The notes: generated by a model not told the origin, from the sequence alone. Counted from the first letter of the stretch, positions 38,958 through 49,300 are shown. The stretch is 64,000 nucleotides of DNA from Variovorax sp. 54 (GCF_002754375.1 NZ_PEFF01000001.1:372001-436000); one strand, 5' to 3'. Program-made: numbers and translations.

Positions 38958-39769
38958 GCGGCCTTCCTCAGTTGCTGCGCGTAGCCCTTGAGCACCTCGT
39001 CGCGCAGCACTTCCCAGATCTGCCGATGCAGTTCGACGAAGCGCGGTTGCGTGCGCACCTCGGCCACGTCGCGCGGACGCGGCAGGTCGATCACGAACTC
39101 GCCGATCGGCCGCGTCGCCGGGCCGGCCGACAGCACCACCACACGGTCGCTCATCGCAATCGCCTCGTCGAGGTCGTGCGTGATGAAGAGCACGGCCTTC
39201 CTCTTTGCACTCCAGAGTTCGAGCACTTCGTTTTCCATCAGCTGCCGCGTCTGCACGTCGAGCGCGCTGAAGGGCTCGTCCATCAAGATGATGTCGGGGT
39301 CGAGCACCAGCGTCTGCGCCAGCGCCACGCGCTTGCGCATGCCGCCCGAGAGCTGGTGCGGATAGCGATCACCGAAGCCCGTGAGGCCCACGCGAGACAG
39401 CCAGGCCTCGGCCTGCGCGTGCGCCTCGGCATCGGGCACGCCGCGGTACTGCAGCCCCACCTTCACGTTGTCGATGGCGCTGCGCCACGGCATCAGCGCC
39501 TCGGTCTGAAACATGTAGCCGGCGCGCTTGTTCACGCCCGTGAGTGGCTGGCCGAAGACCTTCACCCCGCCCGACGACGGCTCGAGCAACCCCGCGCCCA
39601 CATTCAGCAGCGTCGACTTGCCGCAGCCCGTGGGCCCGACCACCGACACGAACTCGCCGGCGCCGATGCGCAGCGTGGTGTCGTCCACCGCCGTGTAGCG
39701 CTGGCCCGGATCGTCCTTCGAATGGAAGGTGCAGCGGATGGAAAGGAGTTCGAGGGCGTAGTCCGACAT
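38954..39769 (-). CDS. ABC transporter ATP-binding protein, nitrate/sulfonate/taurine type
   Basis: A 271-residue ATPase. Walker A is GPTGCGKST, the signature LSGGMRKRVALAQ, Walker B IILMDEPFSALD, and the switch His is in LFITHDLDEAI. The start MSDYALELL is chosen because the upstream in-frame stretch runs through a terminator hairpin. It pairs with the permease whose start overlaps its stop. A strong hairpin separates it from the binding-protein gene upstream. Confidence 0.93.
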   Translation of the reverse strand: MSDYALELLSIRCTFHSKDDPGQRYTAVDDTTLRIGAGEFVSVVGPTGCGKSTLLNVGAGLLEPSSGGVKVFGQPLTGVNKRAGYMFQTEALMPWRSAIDNVKVGLQYRGVPDAEAHAQAEAWLSRVGLTGFGDRYPHQLSGGMRKRVALAQTLVLDPDIILMDEPFSALDVQTRQLMENEVLELWSAKRKAVLFITHDLDEAIAMSDRVVVLSAGPATRPIGEFVIDLPRPRDVAEVRTQPRFVELHRQIWEVLRDEVLKGYAQQLRKAA

Positions 39770-39782
39770 GGCGCTCCGGAAG

Positions 39783-39806
39783 AAAAAACCCGGCCGAAGC
39801 CGGGTT
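39783..39806 (-). terminator. Intercistronic Rho-independent terminator
   Basis: On the minus strand, AACCCGGC-TTCG-GCCGGGTT is followed by a T run (six T in all). An 8-base-pair stem with a UUCG loop sits between the binding-protein stop and the ATPase start, so most transcripts would stop after the binding protein and only some continue. Confidence 0.85.
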
Positions 39807-39821
39807 GCTGAACGTTCGCAA

Positions 39822-40859
39822 TCAGGCTTTGAACCTGTCTTTCGCACGCTTTGCAAAATCGTTGGTGTAGGTCTTGGCAAGGTCGATCTTGTCGGCCTTC
39901 ACCGAGGTATCGAAGCTCGCGATGGCATTGAGCGCCGTCTTCGGCCCCTCGGCCGGCACGAGGCCGTCGGTGGCGATGGACTCGCGCACCTTGTCGAACG
40001 ATGCGAGGTACAGCGCGCGGTCGCCAAGCAGGTAGGTCTCGGGCACGGTCTTGATGATGTCGCCCGGCCCTGCTGTCTGCAGCCACTTGAGGCCGCGCAC
40101 GATCGCATTGGCCAGTGCCTGGCAGGTGTTGGGATGCTTCTGGATGAAGTCGGTCGGTGCGTAGAGGCAGGCCGCGGGCATCGGCCCGCCGAACACCTGC
40201 TCGGTGCCCTTGAGCGTGCGCGTGTCGCTGATGATCTTCACATCGCCCTTCTGCTCCAGCATCGTCATCACCGGGTCGGTGTTGCTGATGGCGTCGATCT
40301 GGCCCGAGCGCAACGCGGTGAGCGCACCGGCCGCCACGCCCACGCCGATGAAGCTCACGTCGCTGGCCTTGAGGCCGCCGCGCGAGAGCACGAGATTGGC
40401 CACCATGTTGGTCGAGGAGCCCGGCGCCGAGACGCCGATCTTCTTGCCCCTGAGGTCCTGGATGCCGGTGTAGCCCGCCATGTTCTTCGTCGACACGCCC
40501 ACCGCGATCTGCGGTGCGCGGCCCTGCAGCACGAAGGCCTGGAAGAACTGGTTCTTGGCCTGCAGGTTGATCGTGTGTTCGTATGCGCCCGAGCAGACAT
40601 CGGCCGAGCCGCCCACCACCGCCTGCAATGCGCGTGCACCGCCGGCGAAATCGGAGATCTCGACCTCGAGGCCTTCGGCCTTGAAGTAGCCCAGCTGTTC
40701 GGAGATGGTGAGCGGGAGGTAGTAGAACGCCGCCTTGCCGCCCACTGCGATGGAGATCTTGGTCTTCTCCAGCTTGGCCTGCTGCGCAAAGACCCGCGGC
40801 AATGCAATCGCTGCGGCAGCGACTGCGGAGGCGGAAATGAGGGTTCTGCGATGAAGCAT
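39822..40859 (-). CDS. ABC transporter substrate-binding protein (NMT1/THI5-like, SsuA type)
   Basis: A 345-residue periplasmic protein with a signal peptide (Arg-rich start, cleavage likely after VFAQQA). The type II binding-protein motifs include ISIAVGGKAAFYYLPLTISE near the start, then ALQAVVGGSADVCSG and LRGKKIGVSAPGSSTNMVAN. It belongs with proteins binding nitrate, sulfonates, taurine or pyrimidines; the exact ligand is unclear. It is the first gene of the importer. I saw no TPP riboswitch in the 138 bases upstream. Confidence 0.92.
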   Translation of the reverse strand: MLHRRTLISASAVAAAAIALPRVFAQQAKLEKTKISIAVGGKAAFYYLPLTISEQLGYFKAEGLEVEISDFAGGARALQAVVGGSADVCSGAYEHTINLQAKNQFFQAFVLQGRAPQIAVGVSTKNMAGYTGIQDLRGKKIGVSAPGSSTNMVANLVLSRGGLKASDVSFIGVGVAAGALTALRSGQIDAISNTDPVMTMLEQKGDVKIISDTRTLKGTEQVFGGPMPAACLYAPTDFIQKHPNTCQALANAIVRGLKWLQTAGPGDIIKTVPETYLLGDRALYLASFDKVRESIATDGLVPAEGPKTALNAIASFDTSVKADKIDLAKTYTNDFAKRAKDRFKA

Positions 40860-40964
40860 GGCGCGGTCCTGCGGGCTCTGTGATTCTTGTGAAGTGAATC
40901 GAGCTTAGGCGTGCGCACCGCCGGCCTGCATCGGGGTCATCCCGTGCGGGTTTTCACGTAAGCA

Positions 40965-40989
40965 CGAAGGCCTCTCCGAGAAGCCTTCG
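40965..40989 (-). terminator. Possible hairpin after the MAPEG gene
   Basis: CGAAGGC (40965-40971) pairs with GCCTTCG (40983-40989) just downstream of the MAPEG stop on the minus strand. There is no strong T tract, so it may be only a stabilising stem. Confidence 0.35.
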
Positions 40990-40997
40990 CCCGCGCG

Positions 40998-41390
40998 TTA
41001 TCGCGCCAGAAAAAGTATCGCGATATTGACCAGAAACGCGAGTGCCCAGACCGCGCTGCGCGCACTCGCCGCACCGCGGATGTACATGCCAAGGTAGATC
41101 ACGCGCAGCACCACGTAGGCCACCGCGAGCATGTCGAGCCGCGCCTGCGCCACGCCGAGCTGGTGCGCAATGAGCACCGCGCCGATGAAGAACGGCAGGC
41201 CTTCGAAGCTGTTGGCTTGTGCGCTGTTGGCGCGTGCGCGCCAGCCGCTTTGCTTGGCGGCCCAGTCGCGCGGATGCATGTTGTCGCGCGGACCGAAGTT
41301 GCCCGCCTTCGCGATCCACGCCGCGAGGTACGGCAGGCCGCAGGCGATGAACACACACCAGTAGGCGATGGTGAGCAAGGAGAAGGTCAT
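40998..41390 (-). CDS. MAPEG family membrane protein
   Basis: A 130-residue protein with four predicted membrane helices, the size and layout of MAPEG proteins (relatives of microsomal glutathione transferases). Typical pieces are NMHPRDWAAKQSGWRARANS, then AQANSFEGLPFFIGAVLIAH and RVIYLGMYIRG. Bacterial members of this branch have no proven activity. It lies between recR and the importer on the same strand with gaps of 60 and 138 bases. Confidence 0.88.
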   Translation of the reverse strand: MTFSLLTIAYWCVFIACGLPYLAAWIAKAGNFGPRDNMHPRDWAAKQSGWRARANSAQANSFEGLPFFIGAVLIAHQLGVAQARLDMLAVAYVVLRVIYLGMYIRGAASARSAVWALAFLVNIAILFLAR

Positions 41391-41450
41391 GGTGGCGACG
41401 ACAACAACAACGAAGAGGAAGAAAGAACGCGGCCTGCGCGAGGCCGTGCT

Positions 41451-42041
41451 TCAGCGGCGATCGACCAGCGCGTGCGCGATGGTGCCGAGGTCGACGTACT
41501 CGAGCTCGCTGCCGGCCGGCACGCCGCGCGCGAGACGCGTCACGGTGAGCCCGTGCTGCTTGAGCGCTTCGCCGATCACGTGCGCGGTGGCCTCGCCTTC
41601 GGCAGTGAAGTTGGTCGCGAGGATGACCTCGCTCACCGTGCCGTCGCGGGCGCGGTCGAACAGCTTCTGCAGGCCGATGTCCTTCGGCCCGATGCCGTCG
41701 AGCGGACTGAGCTTGCCCATGAGCACGAAGTAGTAGCCACGGAAAGCGCCCGTGCGTTCGAGCGCGGCCTGGTCGGCCGGTGTCTCGACCACGCAGAGCT
41801 TGGTGCCGTCGCGCCGCGAGTCCATGCAGACATGGCAGATTGGCGCTTCGGTGAAGGTGTTGCACAGCTCGCAATGCCGCACCTGGCCTGCCGCCTGCTG
41901 CAACGCGCGCGCGAGCAGCTGCGCGCCCTCGCGGTCGTGCTGCAGCAAGTGAAACGCCATGCGCGAGGCCGACTTGACGCCGACACCGGGCAACCGGCGC
42001 AGCGCATCGACCAGCGCATCGAGCGAACTGGCGTCTGCCAT
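41451..42041 (-). CDS. recR: recombination mediator RecR
   Basis: A 196-residue protein that with RecF/RecO loads RecA at gaps. It has an N-terminal helix-hairpin-helix ([20 protein letters not shown]), a four-Cys zinc site (Cys57, Cys60, Cys69, Cys72), and a Toprim domain beginning [17 protein letters not shown]. The length is standard. It is the last gene of the dnaX-ybaB-recR unit, separated from ybaB by 7 bases. Confidence 0.97.
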   Translation of the reverse strand: MADASSLDALVDALRRLPGVGVKSASRMAFHLLQHDREGAQLLARALQQAAGQVRHCELCNTFTEAPICHVCMDSRRDGTKLCVVETPADQAALERTGAFRGYYFVLMGKLSPLDGIGPKDIGLQKLFDRARDGTVSEVILATNFTAEGEATAHVIGEALKQHGLTVTRLARGVPAGSELEYVDLGTIAHALVDRR

Positions 42042-42048
42042 GCGTCGC

Positions 42049-42381
42049 TTAGAACGGGAGCTTCATGCCAGGGGGCAGGCCGGGCATGCCGGCCGTGAGC
42101 TTGCCCATCTTCTGTTCGCTGGTTTCTTCGGCCTTGCGCACGGCGGCGTTGAAGGCGGCAGCCACGAGGTCTTCGAGCATGTCCTTGTCGTCGGCCAGCA
42201 GGCTGGGGTCGATGGTGATGCGCTTGACGTCGTGCTTGCAGGTCATGACGACCTTGACGAGACCGGCGCCCGACTCGCCTTCGACCTCGATGTGCGCCAG
42301 TTCTTCCTGGGCCTTCTTGAGGTTGTCCTGCATTGCCTGCGCCTGCTTCATGAGGCCGGCCAGTTGTCCTTTGTTGAACAT
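42049..42381 (-). CDS. ybaB: YbaB/EbfC family nucleoid-associated protein
   Basis: A 110-residue DNA-binding protein starting [20 protein letters not shown]. The helical N-terminus and central strands ([20 protein letters not shown]) are typical. It forms a dimer that binds DNA in a tweezer-like manner. It lies between dnaX and recR, the near-universal order of these three genes. The C-terminal tail ([12 protein letters not shown]) is the common flexible end. Confidence 0.95.
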   Translation of the reverse strand: MFNKGQLAGLMKQAQAMQDNLKKAQEELAHIEVEGESGAGLVKVVMTCKHDVKRITIDPSLLADDKDMLEDLVAAAFNAAVRKAEETSEQKMGKLTAGMPGLPPGMKLPF

Positions 42382-42454
42382 CGTTGGTCCTGTCTGTGAT
42401 GGGTTGGTGATGGAAAGAATACGGTCGAAAAATGCGGCGACTGCGGCGCCGGCT

Positions 42455-44320
42455 TCAGAGGGGCTTCAGCGATCCGGGAACAATCTTCGCATCGAAGTCG
42501 CGCATCAGCATCTGCACCTCGGGGTCGCTGCGGATGGCTTCCTCGGCCACCCGCTGGCGCTCGTCGGCCGCCTGCTTGTTGCGGCGCGCCGGGCTGTCGA
42601 CCACGCCGCCGATCTCGATGGCCAGCCTCACATTGTGGCCGAGGCCCTGCAGCGCCGCCGTGAGCTTCTCGCGGCTGGAGGGCTGGTTGAGGGTTTCGCG
42701 CTCGATGCGCAGCATCCACTGGTCGGTGTCGCGCGCCACCAGCTGCGACTGCAGCGCCAGCTCGCGCGCCAGTGCCGCCACGCTTTCGGCGGCGACGAGC
42801 TGCATGACCGTGGCGTGCCAGAAGTCGCCCTCTTCGCTCGGCGGGATCGGGGTGTAGGTGCTGCGCTGTTCTTCTTCGCGCGGCACGTCGCGCTGGCCGG
42901 GCGGTGGCTGCACGCGGATCGGCACGCCGACCACATGGGCCGCGGGCGCATCGGACGCCTCCTGCGCGGCAGGCCGGGGCATGGGCTGGCGCTGCGGGGC
43001 ATCGACCACCGTCAGTCGCTGGCCGGCCGGCATCGATTGCGCGGGCGGTTGCTGCGAAAAGGCGGGCGTGGAAGGCGTGGCAGCGGGTGCCGAATCGGGC
43101 ACCGAAGGCCGGGAAACCGGGGCAGCTTCGCGCGCGGGAGCCCGCGGCGCGGCGCCACCGGCGTCATTCAGAGTTTTTTTTTCCGTGGAGGCCGTCGAAG
43201 CGGCCGCATGGGAGGGCTTGAAGGCCAGCAGCCGCAACAGCACCATGGTCAGTGCCGCGTACTCGTCGGGCGCCAGGCCCAGCTCGCCGCGCCCGTGCAG
43301 GCACAGGCTATAGAGCAGTTGGGTCTCGTCGGCGGGCATCAGCGACGCCAGGCGGGCCGTGTCGGCCGCGTCGGGGTCGGTGGCCGCATCGGCCGATTCG
43401 GCGCGCGAGGGCACGGCCTGCAGCACGGCCATGGCCTGCAGCACCGACGTCATTTCTTCGAGCGTGGACGCGGCGGACATGCCGTCGCGGCGCAGCGCCT
43501 CGGAGGTGTCGACCACCGTCTTGCCGTCGCCTTGTGCGAGGGCCTCGATGAGGCGGAACACATGGCCGCGATCAACGCTGCCGAGCATCTGGCGCACGCC
43601 GGTCTCGAGCAGCTCGCCGTTGCCGAACGCGATGGCCTGGTCGGTGAGCGAGAGCGCGTCACGCATCGAACCGCGCGCGGCGCGTGCCAGCAGGCGCAGG
43701 GCCTGCGGCTCGGCCGGCACCTGCTCGGTCTGCAGCACGCCTGTCAGGTGTTCGAGGATCGTCTCCGGCGCCATCGGCCGCAGATTGAACTGCAGGCAGC
43801 GCGACAGCACCGTCACAGGCACCTTCTGCGGATCGGTCGTGGCCAGCACGAACTTGAGGTACTCGGGCGGCTCCTCGAGCGTCTTCAGCATCGCGTTGAA
43901 CGCGGTGTTCGTGAGCATGTGCACTTCGTCGATCATGAAGACCTTGAAGCGCCCCTGCACCGGCTTGTAGACCGCTTGTTCGAGCAGCGACTGCACTTCG
44001 TCGACGCCGCGGTTGGAGGCCGCATCGAGCTCGGTGTAGTCGACGAAGCGGCCCGAATCGATGTCGCGGCAGGCCTGGCACACACCGCACGGCGTGGCCG
44101 TGATGCCGCCCTGCCCGTCCGGGCCCTGGCAGTTGAGCGACTTGGCCAGGATGCGCGACACCGTGGTCTTGCCCACGCCTCGCGTGCCGGTGAACAGATA
44201 GGCGTGGTGCAGGCGCTGCGTCGTCAGCGCGTTTTCCAGCGCCTGGACCACATGCCCCTGACCGACCATCTCACCGAAGGTTTTCGGACGGAACTTGCGA
44301 GCGAGCACGAGATAAGACAT
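42455..44320 (-). CDS. dnaX: DNA polymerase III subunits tau/gamma
   Basis: A 621-residue clamp-loader ATPase. The start [15 protein letters not shown] is canonical. Walker A is [11 protein letters not shown], the zinc site Cys are in PCGVCQAC with an upstream Cys, Walker B IDEVHMLT, and the SRC motif VLSRCLQF. Domains I-III cover about 1-370. A Pro/Ala/Ser-rich linker and the tau-specific C-terminal domain follow. At codons 380-383 there is an A9 run; slipping by one base reaches a stop within a few codons and would give a gamma-like form of about 385 residues. Confidence 0.96.
   Translation of the reverse strand: MSYLVLARKFRPKTFGEMVGQGHVVQALENALTTQRLHHAYLFTGTRGVGKTTVSRILAKSLNCQGPDGQGGITATPCGVCQACRDIDSGRFVDYTELDAASNRGVDEVQSLLEQAVYKPVQGRFKVFMIDEVHMLTNTAFNAMLKTLEEPPEYLKFVLATTDPQKVPVTVLSRCLQFNLRPMAPETILEHLTGVLQTEQVPAEPQALRLLARAARGSMRDALSLTDQAIAFGNGELLETGVRQMLGSVDRGHVFRLIEALAQGDGKTVVDTSEALRRDGMSAASTLEEMTSVLQAMAVLQAVPSRAESADAATDPDAADTARLASLMPADETQLLYSLCLHGRGELGLAPDEYAALTMVLLRLLAFKPSHAAASTASTEKKTLNDAGGAAPRAPAREAAPVSRPSVPDSAPAATPSTPAFSQQPPAQSMPAGQRLTVVDAPQRQPMPRPAAQEASDAPAAHVVGVPIRVQPPPGQRDVPREEEQRSTYTPIPPSEEGDFWHATVMQLVAAESVAALARELALQSQLVARDTDQWMLRIERETLNQPSSREKLTAALQGLGHNVRLAIEIGGVVDSPARRNKQAADERQRVAEEAIRSDPEVQMLMRDFDAKIVPGSLKPL
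43174..43182 (-). other. A9 slippage / programmed frameshift site in dnaX
   Basis: On the minus strand, GAA AAA AAA ACT reads Glu-Lys-Lys-Thr in the tau frame. A -1 shift reads AAC TCT GAA TGA, ending after Asn-Ser-Glu; a +1 shift reads CTC TGA. Both alternative frames therefore stop at once. A GC-rich stem (arms 43133-43137 and 43142-43146) lies about 28 bases downstream. Confidence 0.75.
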
Positions 44321-44419
44321 TGCGGGCATTCTAAAAGGCGCGGCGGGGGTCACTTCACGCTTGTTTCCCGTCCCCTCGAAATGATTCACGCCCCGGCGAA
44401 GGGGGCAAATTCACGCGGT

Positions 44420-44425
44420 TAGAAT
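44420..44425 (+). promoter_or_regulatory. -10 element of the SRP RNA gene
   Basis: TAGAAT (five of six consensus bases) ends 10 bases before the first paired base of the SRP RNA. No clear -35 was found at 16-18 bases spacing. Confidence 0.5.
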
Positions 44426-44435
44426 GCAGGCTGAC

Positions 44436-44524
44436 GGGCCTCCCTGCATGGTGAAGTGGCCAACCGGGTCAGGTGGGGAACCAAGCAGCCCTAACTGCGT
44501 AGTCAGTGCCAGGGGTAAGGCTCG
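44436..44524 (+). ncRNA. ffs: 4.5S RNA, signal recognition particle RNA (small bacterial type)
   Basis: The conserved apical domain GGTCAGGTGGGGAACCAAGC and then AGCCC (44467-44491) is the Ffh/FtsY-binding tetraloop region. The ends pair: GGGCCT (44436-44441) with AGGCTC (44518-44523), and CCCTG (44442-44446) with CAGGG (44510-44514). The RNA with Ffh targets inner-membrane proteins. It is divergent from dnaX. The exact 5' and 3' ends may differ by a few bases. Confidence 0.92.
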
Positions 44525-44544
44525 TCAACCTAACATCAAGAAGC

Positions 44545-44571
44545 CGTGAGTTCCTTTTCAGAGAACTCACG
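44545..44571 (+). terminator. Stem-loop after the SRP RNA
   Basis: A perfect 9-base stem, CGTGAGTTC against GAACTCACG, with a T-rich loop about 20 bases after the SRP RNA. It lacks a following T run, so it may stop or trim the transcript but is not a textbook terminator. Confidence 0.4.
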
Positions 44572-44634
44572 CGCTGTGTCCAGGGGTTACCGACCCCGGG
44601 CACGCCAACCTCCCAGAATTTCGCGCAGCCCGCC

Positions 44635-45063
44635 ATGAACATGGACATCCGGCCCGCCCGCCTCAGCGACCTCGACGCGCTGGTGCACCTCGACACCGTG
44701 GCCGCGCACGACGAGCGCCGCGCCGTGCAGATCAAAGGCTGGATCGAGGACCGCTTCTGCCACGTGATCGAGGTGGATGGCGACATCGCCGCCTACGGCG
44801 TGCTGCACCACCACTTCTTCGACAGCGGCTTCATCGAGATGCTGATGGTCGGCGAGAAGTTTCGCCGCCGGCGACTCGGCCTGAAGCTCGTTGATCACTT
44901 CCAGTCGATCTGCGAATGCCCCAAGCTTTTCACTTCCACGAACCGCTCCAACGAGGCGATGCAATCGCTGCTGAAAGAAGCTGGCTTCAGGGAGAGCGGC
45001 CACATCGACAACCTCGATGCGGACGACCCCGAGCAGGTGTTTTTCTGGCCGTGCAAGCGCTGA
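44635..45063 (+). CDS. GNAT family N-acetyltransferase
   Basis: A 142-residue acetyl-CoA-dependent acyltransferase. The start MNMDIRPARLSDLDALVHLD is the usual GNAT first strand and helix; the acetyl-CoA loop is in LMVGEKFRRRRLGLKLVDHF (a variant of Q/RxxGxG/A), and TSTNRSNEAMQSLLKEAGF is the C-terminal helix with the conserved Asn. Acceptor unknown. The ATG at 44635 is chosen because the longer frame would run through the SRP RNA. Confidence 0.88.
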   Translation: MNMDIRPARLSDLDALVHLDTVAAHDERRAVQIKGWIEDRFCHVIEVDGDIAAYGVLHHHFFDSGFIEMLMVGEKFRRRRLGLKLVDHFQSICECPKLFTSTNRSNEAMQSLLKEAGFRESGHIDNLDADDPEQVFFWPCKR

Positions 45064-45076
45064 GCAGCGCCTGCCG

Positions 45077-46315
45077 CTACAGCCCCAGTCGCTGGATCGC
45101 GCCCCGCGCCGCAGCCGCCCCGCTCGCCATCGACGCCGTGAGCAAATAGCCGCCGGTCGGCGCTTCCCAATCGAGCATTTCCCCCGCTGCGAACACGCCG
45201 GGCATCGCCGTCGCCATCAGTGTCGGATCGAGCGCATCGAATCGCACGCCACCGGCGGTGCTGATCGCCTCGTCGACCGGGCGCGTTGCGACCAGTTTCA
45301 GCGGCACCGCCTTGATCGTGGCCGCGAGCTGTGCCGGGTCCTGCATCGCTTCCTTGCTCAGCGCTTCGTGCAGCACGCCCGCCTTGATGCCTTCGATGCC
45401 GAGGCGGCTCTTGAGGTGGCTGCTCAGCGAGCGCGCGCCGCGTGGATGCTTCACCGCGGCGAGCACCTGCTCGGCGCTGCGGTCGGGCAGCAAGTCAAGC
45501 AGCAGCGTCGCGCTGCCATTCGCGGCAATCTCGTCACGCAACAGCCCCGATGCCGCGTAGACCAGGCTGCCTTCGATGCCCGTGGCCGTCGCGACAAACT
45601 CGCCCTTGCGCGCAAAGTGGCGCCCCTGGCTGTCGGTGAAGGCGATGGCGACCGACTTGAAGGGCTGCCCCGCGAAGCGGCTTGAAAAATGGTCGCTCCA
45701 GCCTGCACCGTCGAAGCCGCAATTGGCGGGCAGCAGCGGCGCGACCGCCACACCCTGCGCCTGCAGCCACGGTGCCCACGCGCCGTCGGAGCCCAAGCGC
45801 GCCCAGCTCGCGCCGCCCAGGGCCAACACCACGGCATCGGCCTTGGCCGTGACTTCGCCTGTCGGCGTCGCAAAGCGCAGCGCGCTCGCATCGAATGCCC
45901 CGTCCCCCACCCAGCGATGCCGCATGTGGAACTGCACGCCCGCGGCGCGCAAGCGATGCAGCCAGGCGCGCAGCAGAGGCGCGGCCTTCATGTCGGTCGG
46001 AAACACACGGCCCGACGTGCCGACGAAGGTCTCGATGCCCAGCCCGGCCGCCCACTCGCGCGCCTGCTGCGGACCGAACTTTGCGAGCAGCGGCTCGAGC
46101 TGCGCGCGGCGTTCGCCGAAGCGCATCACGAACACGTCGAAGGGTTCGGAGTGCGTGAGGTTGAGGCCGCCGCGGCCGGCCAGCAGGAACTTGCGGCCCA
46201 CCGAGGGCATTGCGTCGTACACGTGCACTTGCGCGCCGGACGCGCTCAGCACTTCGGCCGCCATCAGGCCGGCAGGTCCGCCGCCGATCACGGCGACGGT
46301 AGAAGAAACAGTCAT
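45077..46315 (-). CDS. BaiN/HI0933-like flavoprotein (TIGR03862 type)
   Basis: A 412-residue FAD-binding protein. The dinucleotide fold is VAVIGGGPAGLMAAEVLSAS at the N-terminus, followed by the family motif GRKFLLAGRGGLNLTHSEP. Near the C-terminus, FAAGEMLDWEAPTGGYLL binds the FAD. Members are usually called NAD(P)/FAD-dependent oxidoreductases; the reaction is unknown. The start overlaps the helicase stop (ATGA), so it is co-translated with the AddAB-like genes, an unexplained pairing. Confidence 0.9.
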   Translation of the reverse strand: MTVSSTVAVIGGGPAGLMAAEVLSASGAQVHVYDAMPSVGRKFLLAGRGGLNLTHSEPFDVFVMRFGERRAQLEPLLAKFGPQQAREWAAGLGIETFVGTSGRVFPTDMKAAPLLRAWLHRLRAAGVQFHMRHRWVGDGAFDASALRFATPTGEVTAKADAVVLALGGASWARLGSDGAWAPWLQAQGVAVAPLLPANCGFDGAGWSDHFSSRFAGQPFKSVAIAFTDSQGRHFARKGEFVATATGIEGSLVYAASGLLRDEIAANGSATLLLDLLPDRSAEQVLAAVKHPRGARSLSSHLKSRLGIEGIKAGVLHEALSKEAMQDPAQLAATIKAVPLKLVATRPVDEAISTAGGVRFDALDPTLMATAMPGVFAAGEMLDWEAPTGGYLLTASMASGAAAARGAIQRLGL

Positions 46316-49300
46316 TCGAGATTCACCAGTTCGCCCTGCCCGGTCAGGAACGCGGCGCGCACCGTGGCACCGGGGTAGGCATGTTGCACGGCAGCGCGGT
46401 AGCGCTGCATCTGTGCGATCAGGGCCGCGTCCCGTTCGGGGCGCGCGGCCGATTTGTAGTCGAGGATCCACCATGCGCCGGTGGCGCGCTCGCGCACCAG
46501 CCGGTCGATGCGCAAGGTATCGCCCTCATGGACCAGCGTGACTTCATTGCCATGCCAGTCGATGCTGCGATCGTCCCACACCCAGGCACCGGCGCCCGCG
46601 CGGATGCGCTGGGCCAGCGCCGCGGCGCCACGCGCCTGCTGTGGATCGAGCATGAACTCGCGCGCAGCCGCCCGCACATGGGCCGGTGGCAGCGCCTCGC
46701 CGGGCACTGCCCATTCGAGCAGCCGATGCATGGCCTGGCCGAACGCAGCGGCGCGCGCGTCGACCGTGGCGTCTTGCGCCTTCTTCTTTTCGGGCACCGC
46801 ATCGGTTGCAGCCACGAGCGGAGTGAGCGGTGCGGGCAGGCGCTTCATCGCGAAGGTGGCCGATGCGGCCTCCGTGGCAGCAGACGCCTCGACCAGCGGC
46901 TCGTCGGCCTCGGTCGGCTCGCACAGCGGCTCCAGCCGCGTCCACCAGCTGCCCTCGTTGGCGCGCGACGGCTTCACCGACGACAGCACGAGACGCTCGC
47001 GCGCCCGCGTGGTCGCCACGTAGAGGCCGTTGAGTTCTTCGCGGTGGCGCGCGTGCTGCTCTTCTTCGAGCAGCGCGGCGGCGCAGGCCGGCGGCGTCTT
47101 CTCGCTGGCCAGGAAGACGAAGCGCGTCGGTGCGCTGTCGCTGCCCTTCCATTCGACCAGCACGCCCATGGTCTGCGCGCGCGGCGGCGGGGCGTCGCAG
47201 TCGAGCATCAGCACGGTGTCGGCTTCGAGGCCCTTGGCGCCGTGCACGGTCAGCAGCTGCACAGCCTCGGGCGCAGCCACGGTGGGCGCGCGCACGCCGC
47301 CCGCGCGCAAGGCGCGCACCAAGGCGTAAGGCGTCGCGAAGCGCGCGCCGTCGATGTCGAGCGAGGCGGCGACCAGCCCACGCAGGTTGGCCAGCGCGCT
47401 CTGGCGCAAGGCCGCCGGCACCGCGGCACCGAACTTCGCGAGCAGGTCGCCATCGTGAAAGATCGCGTCCAGCGCGTCGTGCGGCGGCATCGCCATCAGC
47501 CAGCGCTGCCAGCGGCGCAGTTGCACGCCCGCCTCGGTCAGCACGGGCGGCAGCCCCTCGCCCTTCTGGATCAGCGAGAACCAGCTGGCCACCGGTGTCT
47601 CGCGCTGGCAGCGGGCCAGTTGCACCAGCGTGTCGTCGTCGATGCCGAACAGCGGCGACTTGAGCGCGCGCGCCAGCGACAGGTCGTGCGCGGGCGACAC
47701 CAGCGCATCGAGCAGCGCGACCACGTCCTGTACTTCGGGGGCATCGTTCAGGTCGTTCTTCTCGGGCTGCTGCACGGGGATGTGGCGGCGGCGCAGTGCG
47801 TCCTGCATGGCCGACAGCCGGCTGCGGCGGCGCGCCAGCACCATGATCTGGCGCGGCGGCGTGCCGTCGGCGATGCGTTGCGCGACCCAGCGAGCGGCCT
47901 GTTCGCACTCTTTCTGCAGCAGCTGTTCTTCGGGCAGCACGCGCGGTGTGACGAGGCTGTCACGCCAGTGCAGCATGCCATCGTCGGCCGGCGCGGCGAC
48001 CGCGGCGGTGTCGACTGCGTCGCGGTCGATCGCGGGCAGCTTCAGCAGTTCGCCGTCGTCGCCACGCTCGGTGGTGTGGGCGCGGTAGCCGTCGAACTCA
48101 CCGGCCGCCTGCGCGGCCAGCATCGCGCTGTTGACGAGGCCGACCACGGCGCGCGCGTTGCGGTGCGTGTGGTCGCAGTTGAGCAGTTCACCGCCCAGCC
48201 CTTCACGCACGAACTTCTTGGCCGCGATGAACACCTGCGGCTCAGCGCGGCGGAAGCGGTAGATGCTCTGCTTGGGGTCGCCCACGATGAACACGCGCGG
48301 TGCACTGCCGCCCGCACCCGTGTAGGCGCTGAGCCAACCGTAGAGCGCCTGCCACTGCAGCGGGTTGGTGTCCTGGAACTCGTCGATCAGCAGGTGGGCG
48401 ACGCGGGCATCGAGCCGCTCCTGCACCCAGCCCGACAGCGCCGACTGGCCCAGCAGCAGCTGCGCGGCCTGCTCGACGTCGTTCATGTCGACCCAGCCGT
48501 GGGCGCGCTTGACCTCGCCGAAGGCGGTGATCAGCAGGCGCGTGAGTCGGGTCATGCGTTGCTGGTACAGCCACGCCGCGTGCTGGGCCTGCGCGGCGCA
48601 CAGCAGTTGCAGTTCGGTTTCGGCTTCTTGCGCGGCGGGGAATTTCTGCAGGTTCTTGGTGAGCCGGTCTTCGCTCGCGACGAAGAAGGTCTTGCGCAGC
48701 ACCGCGAGCGCGTCGGTCAGCGCTTCGGGCGCGGGCTCGCCCGTGCCGAACACGTCGATGATGGCTTCGGCCGCCTTCTGCGGCGTCTTGTTGGCCTCGC
48801 GACCGAGGGCGGCGGCACGGTCGAGCCAGCGGCGGCGCACAGCCTCGCCGCGCAGCGCGTCGGTCGGCACCTCCAGCCCCTGCAGGGTCGGGTACAGCAC
48901 GTCGAACGGCGCCACCGCACTTTCTGCGTCGGACAGCGAGAACTCGACGCGCTTCGACAACGCCTCGCCCAGCGCCTTGGCCGTCTGCGAGCGCCCGTGC
49001 GTGGCGACGACGGCGTAGTAGTCGGCCAGCGCGCGCGCGTCGCCGGTCACAGATTCGAAGAACGGCCGCCAGGTGTGGGTGCGCGCCTCGGCATCGTCTT
49101 CGAGCAGCTCGTAGTTCGCCGGCAGGCCCAGCTCGCGCAGCACGGCGAGCGGCGCGTTGCGCAGCAGGCCCGCGAACCACGCGTGGAAGGTGCGGAACTG
49201 CACGGGCCGCCCGCCTTCGAGCAAGCGCCGGTAGAGCCCCTGCAGGCGCGGCACGGCCGCCTGCGCGGCCTCCGGCGTCATGCCGCGCATCACGAGTTCG

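Noticed and set aside
40860..40997. TPP riboswitch before the THI5-like binding protein gene
   Set aside because: The CTGAGA and related conserved segments are absent.
44506..44634. Upstream extension of the GNAT gene
   Set aside because: It would overlap the 3' end of the SRP RNA and the following stem-loop; homology begins at 44635.
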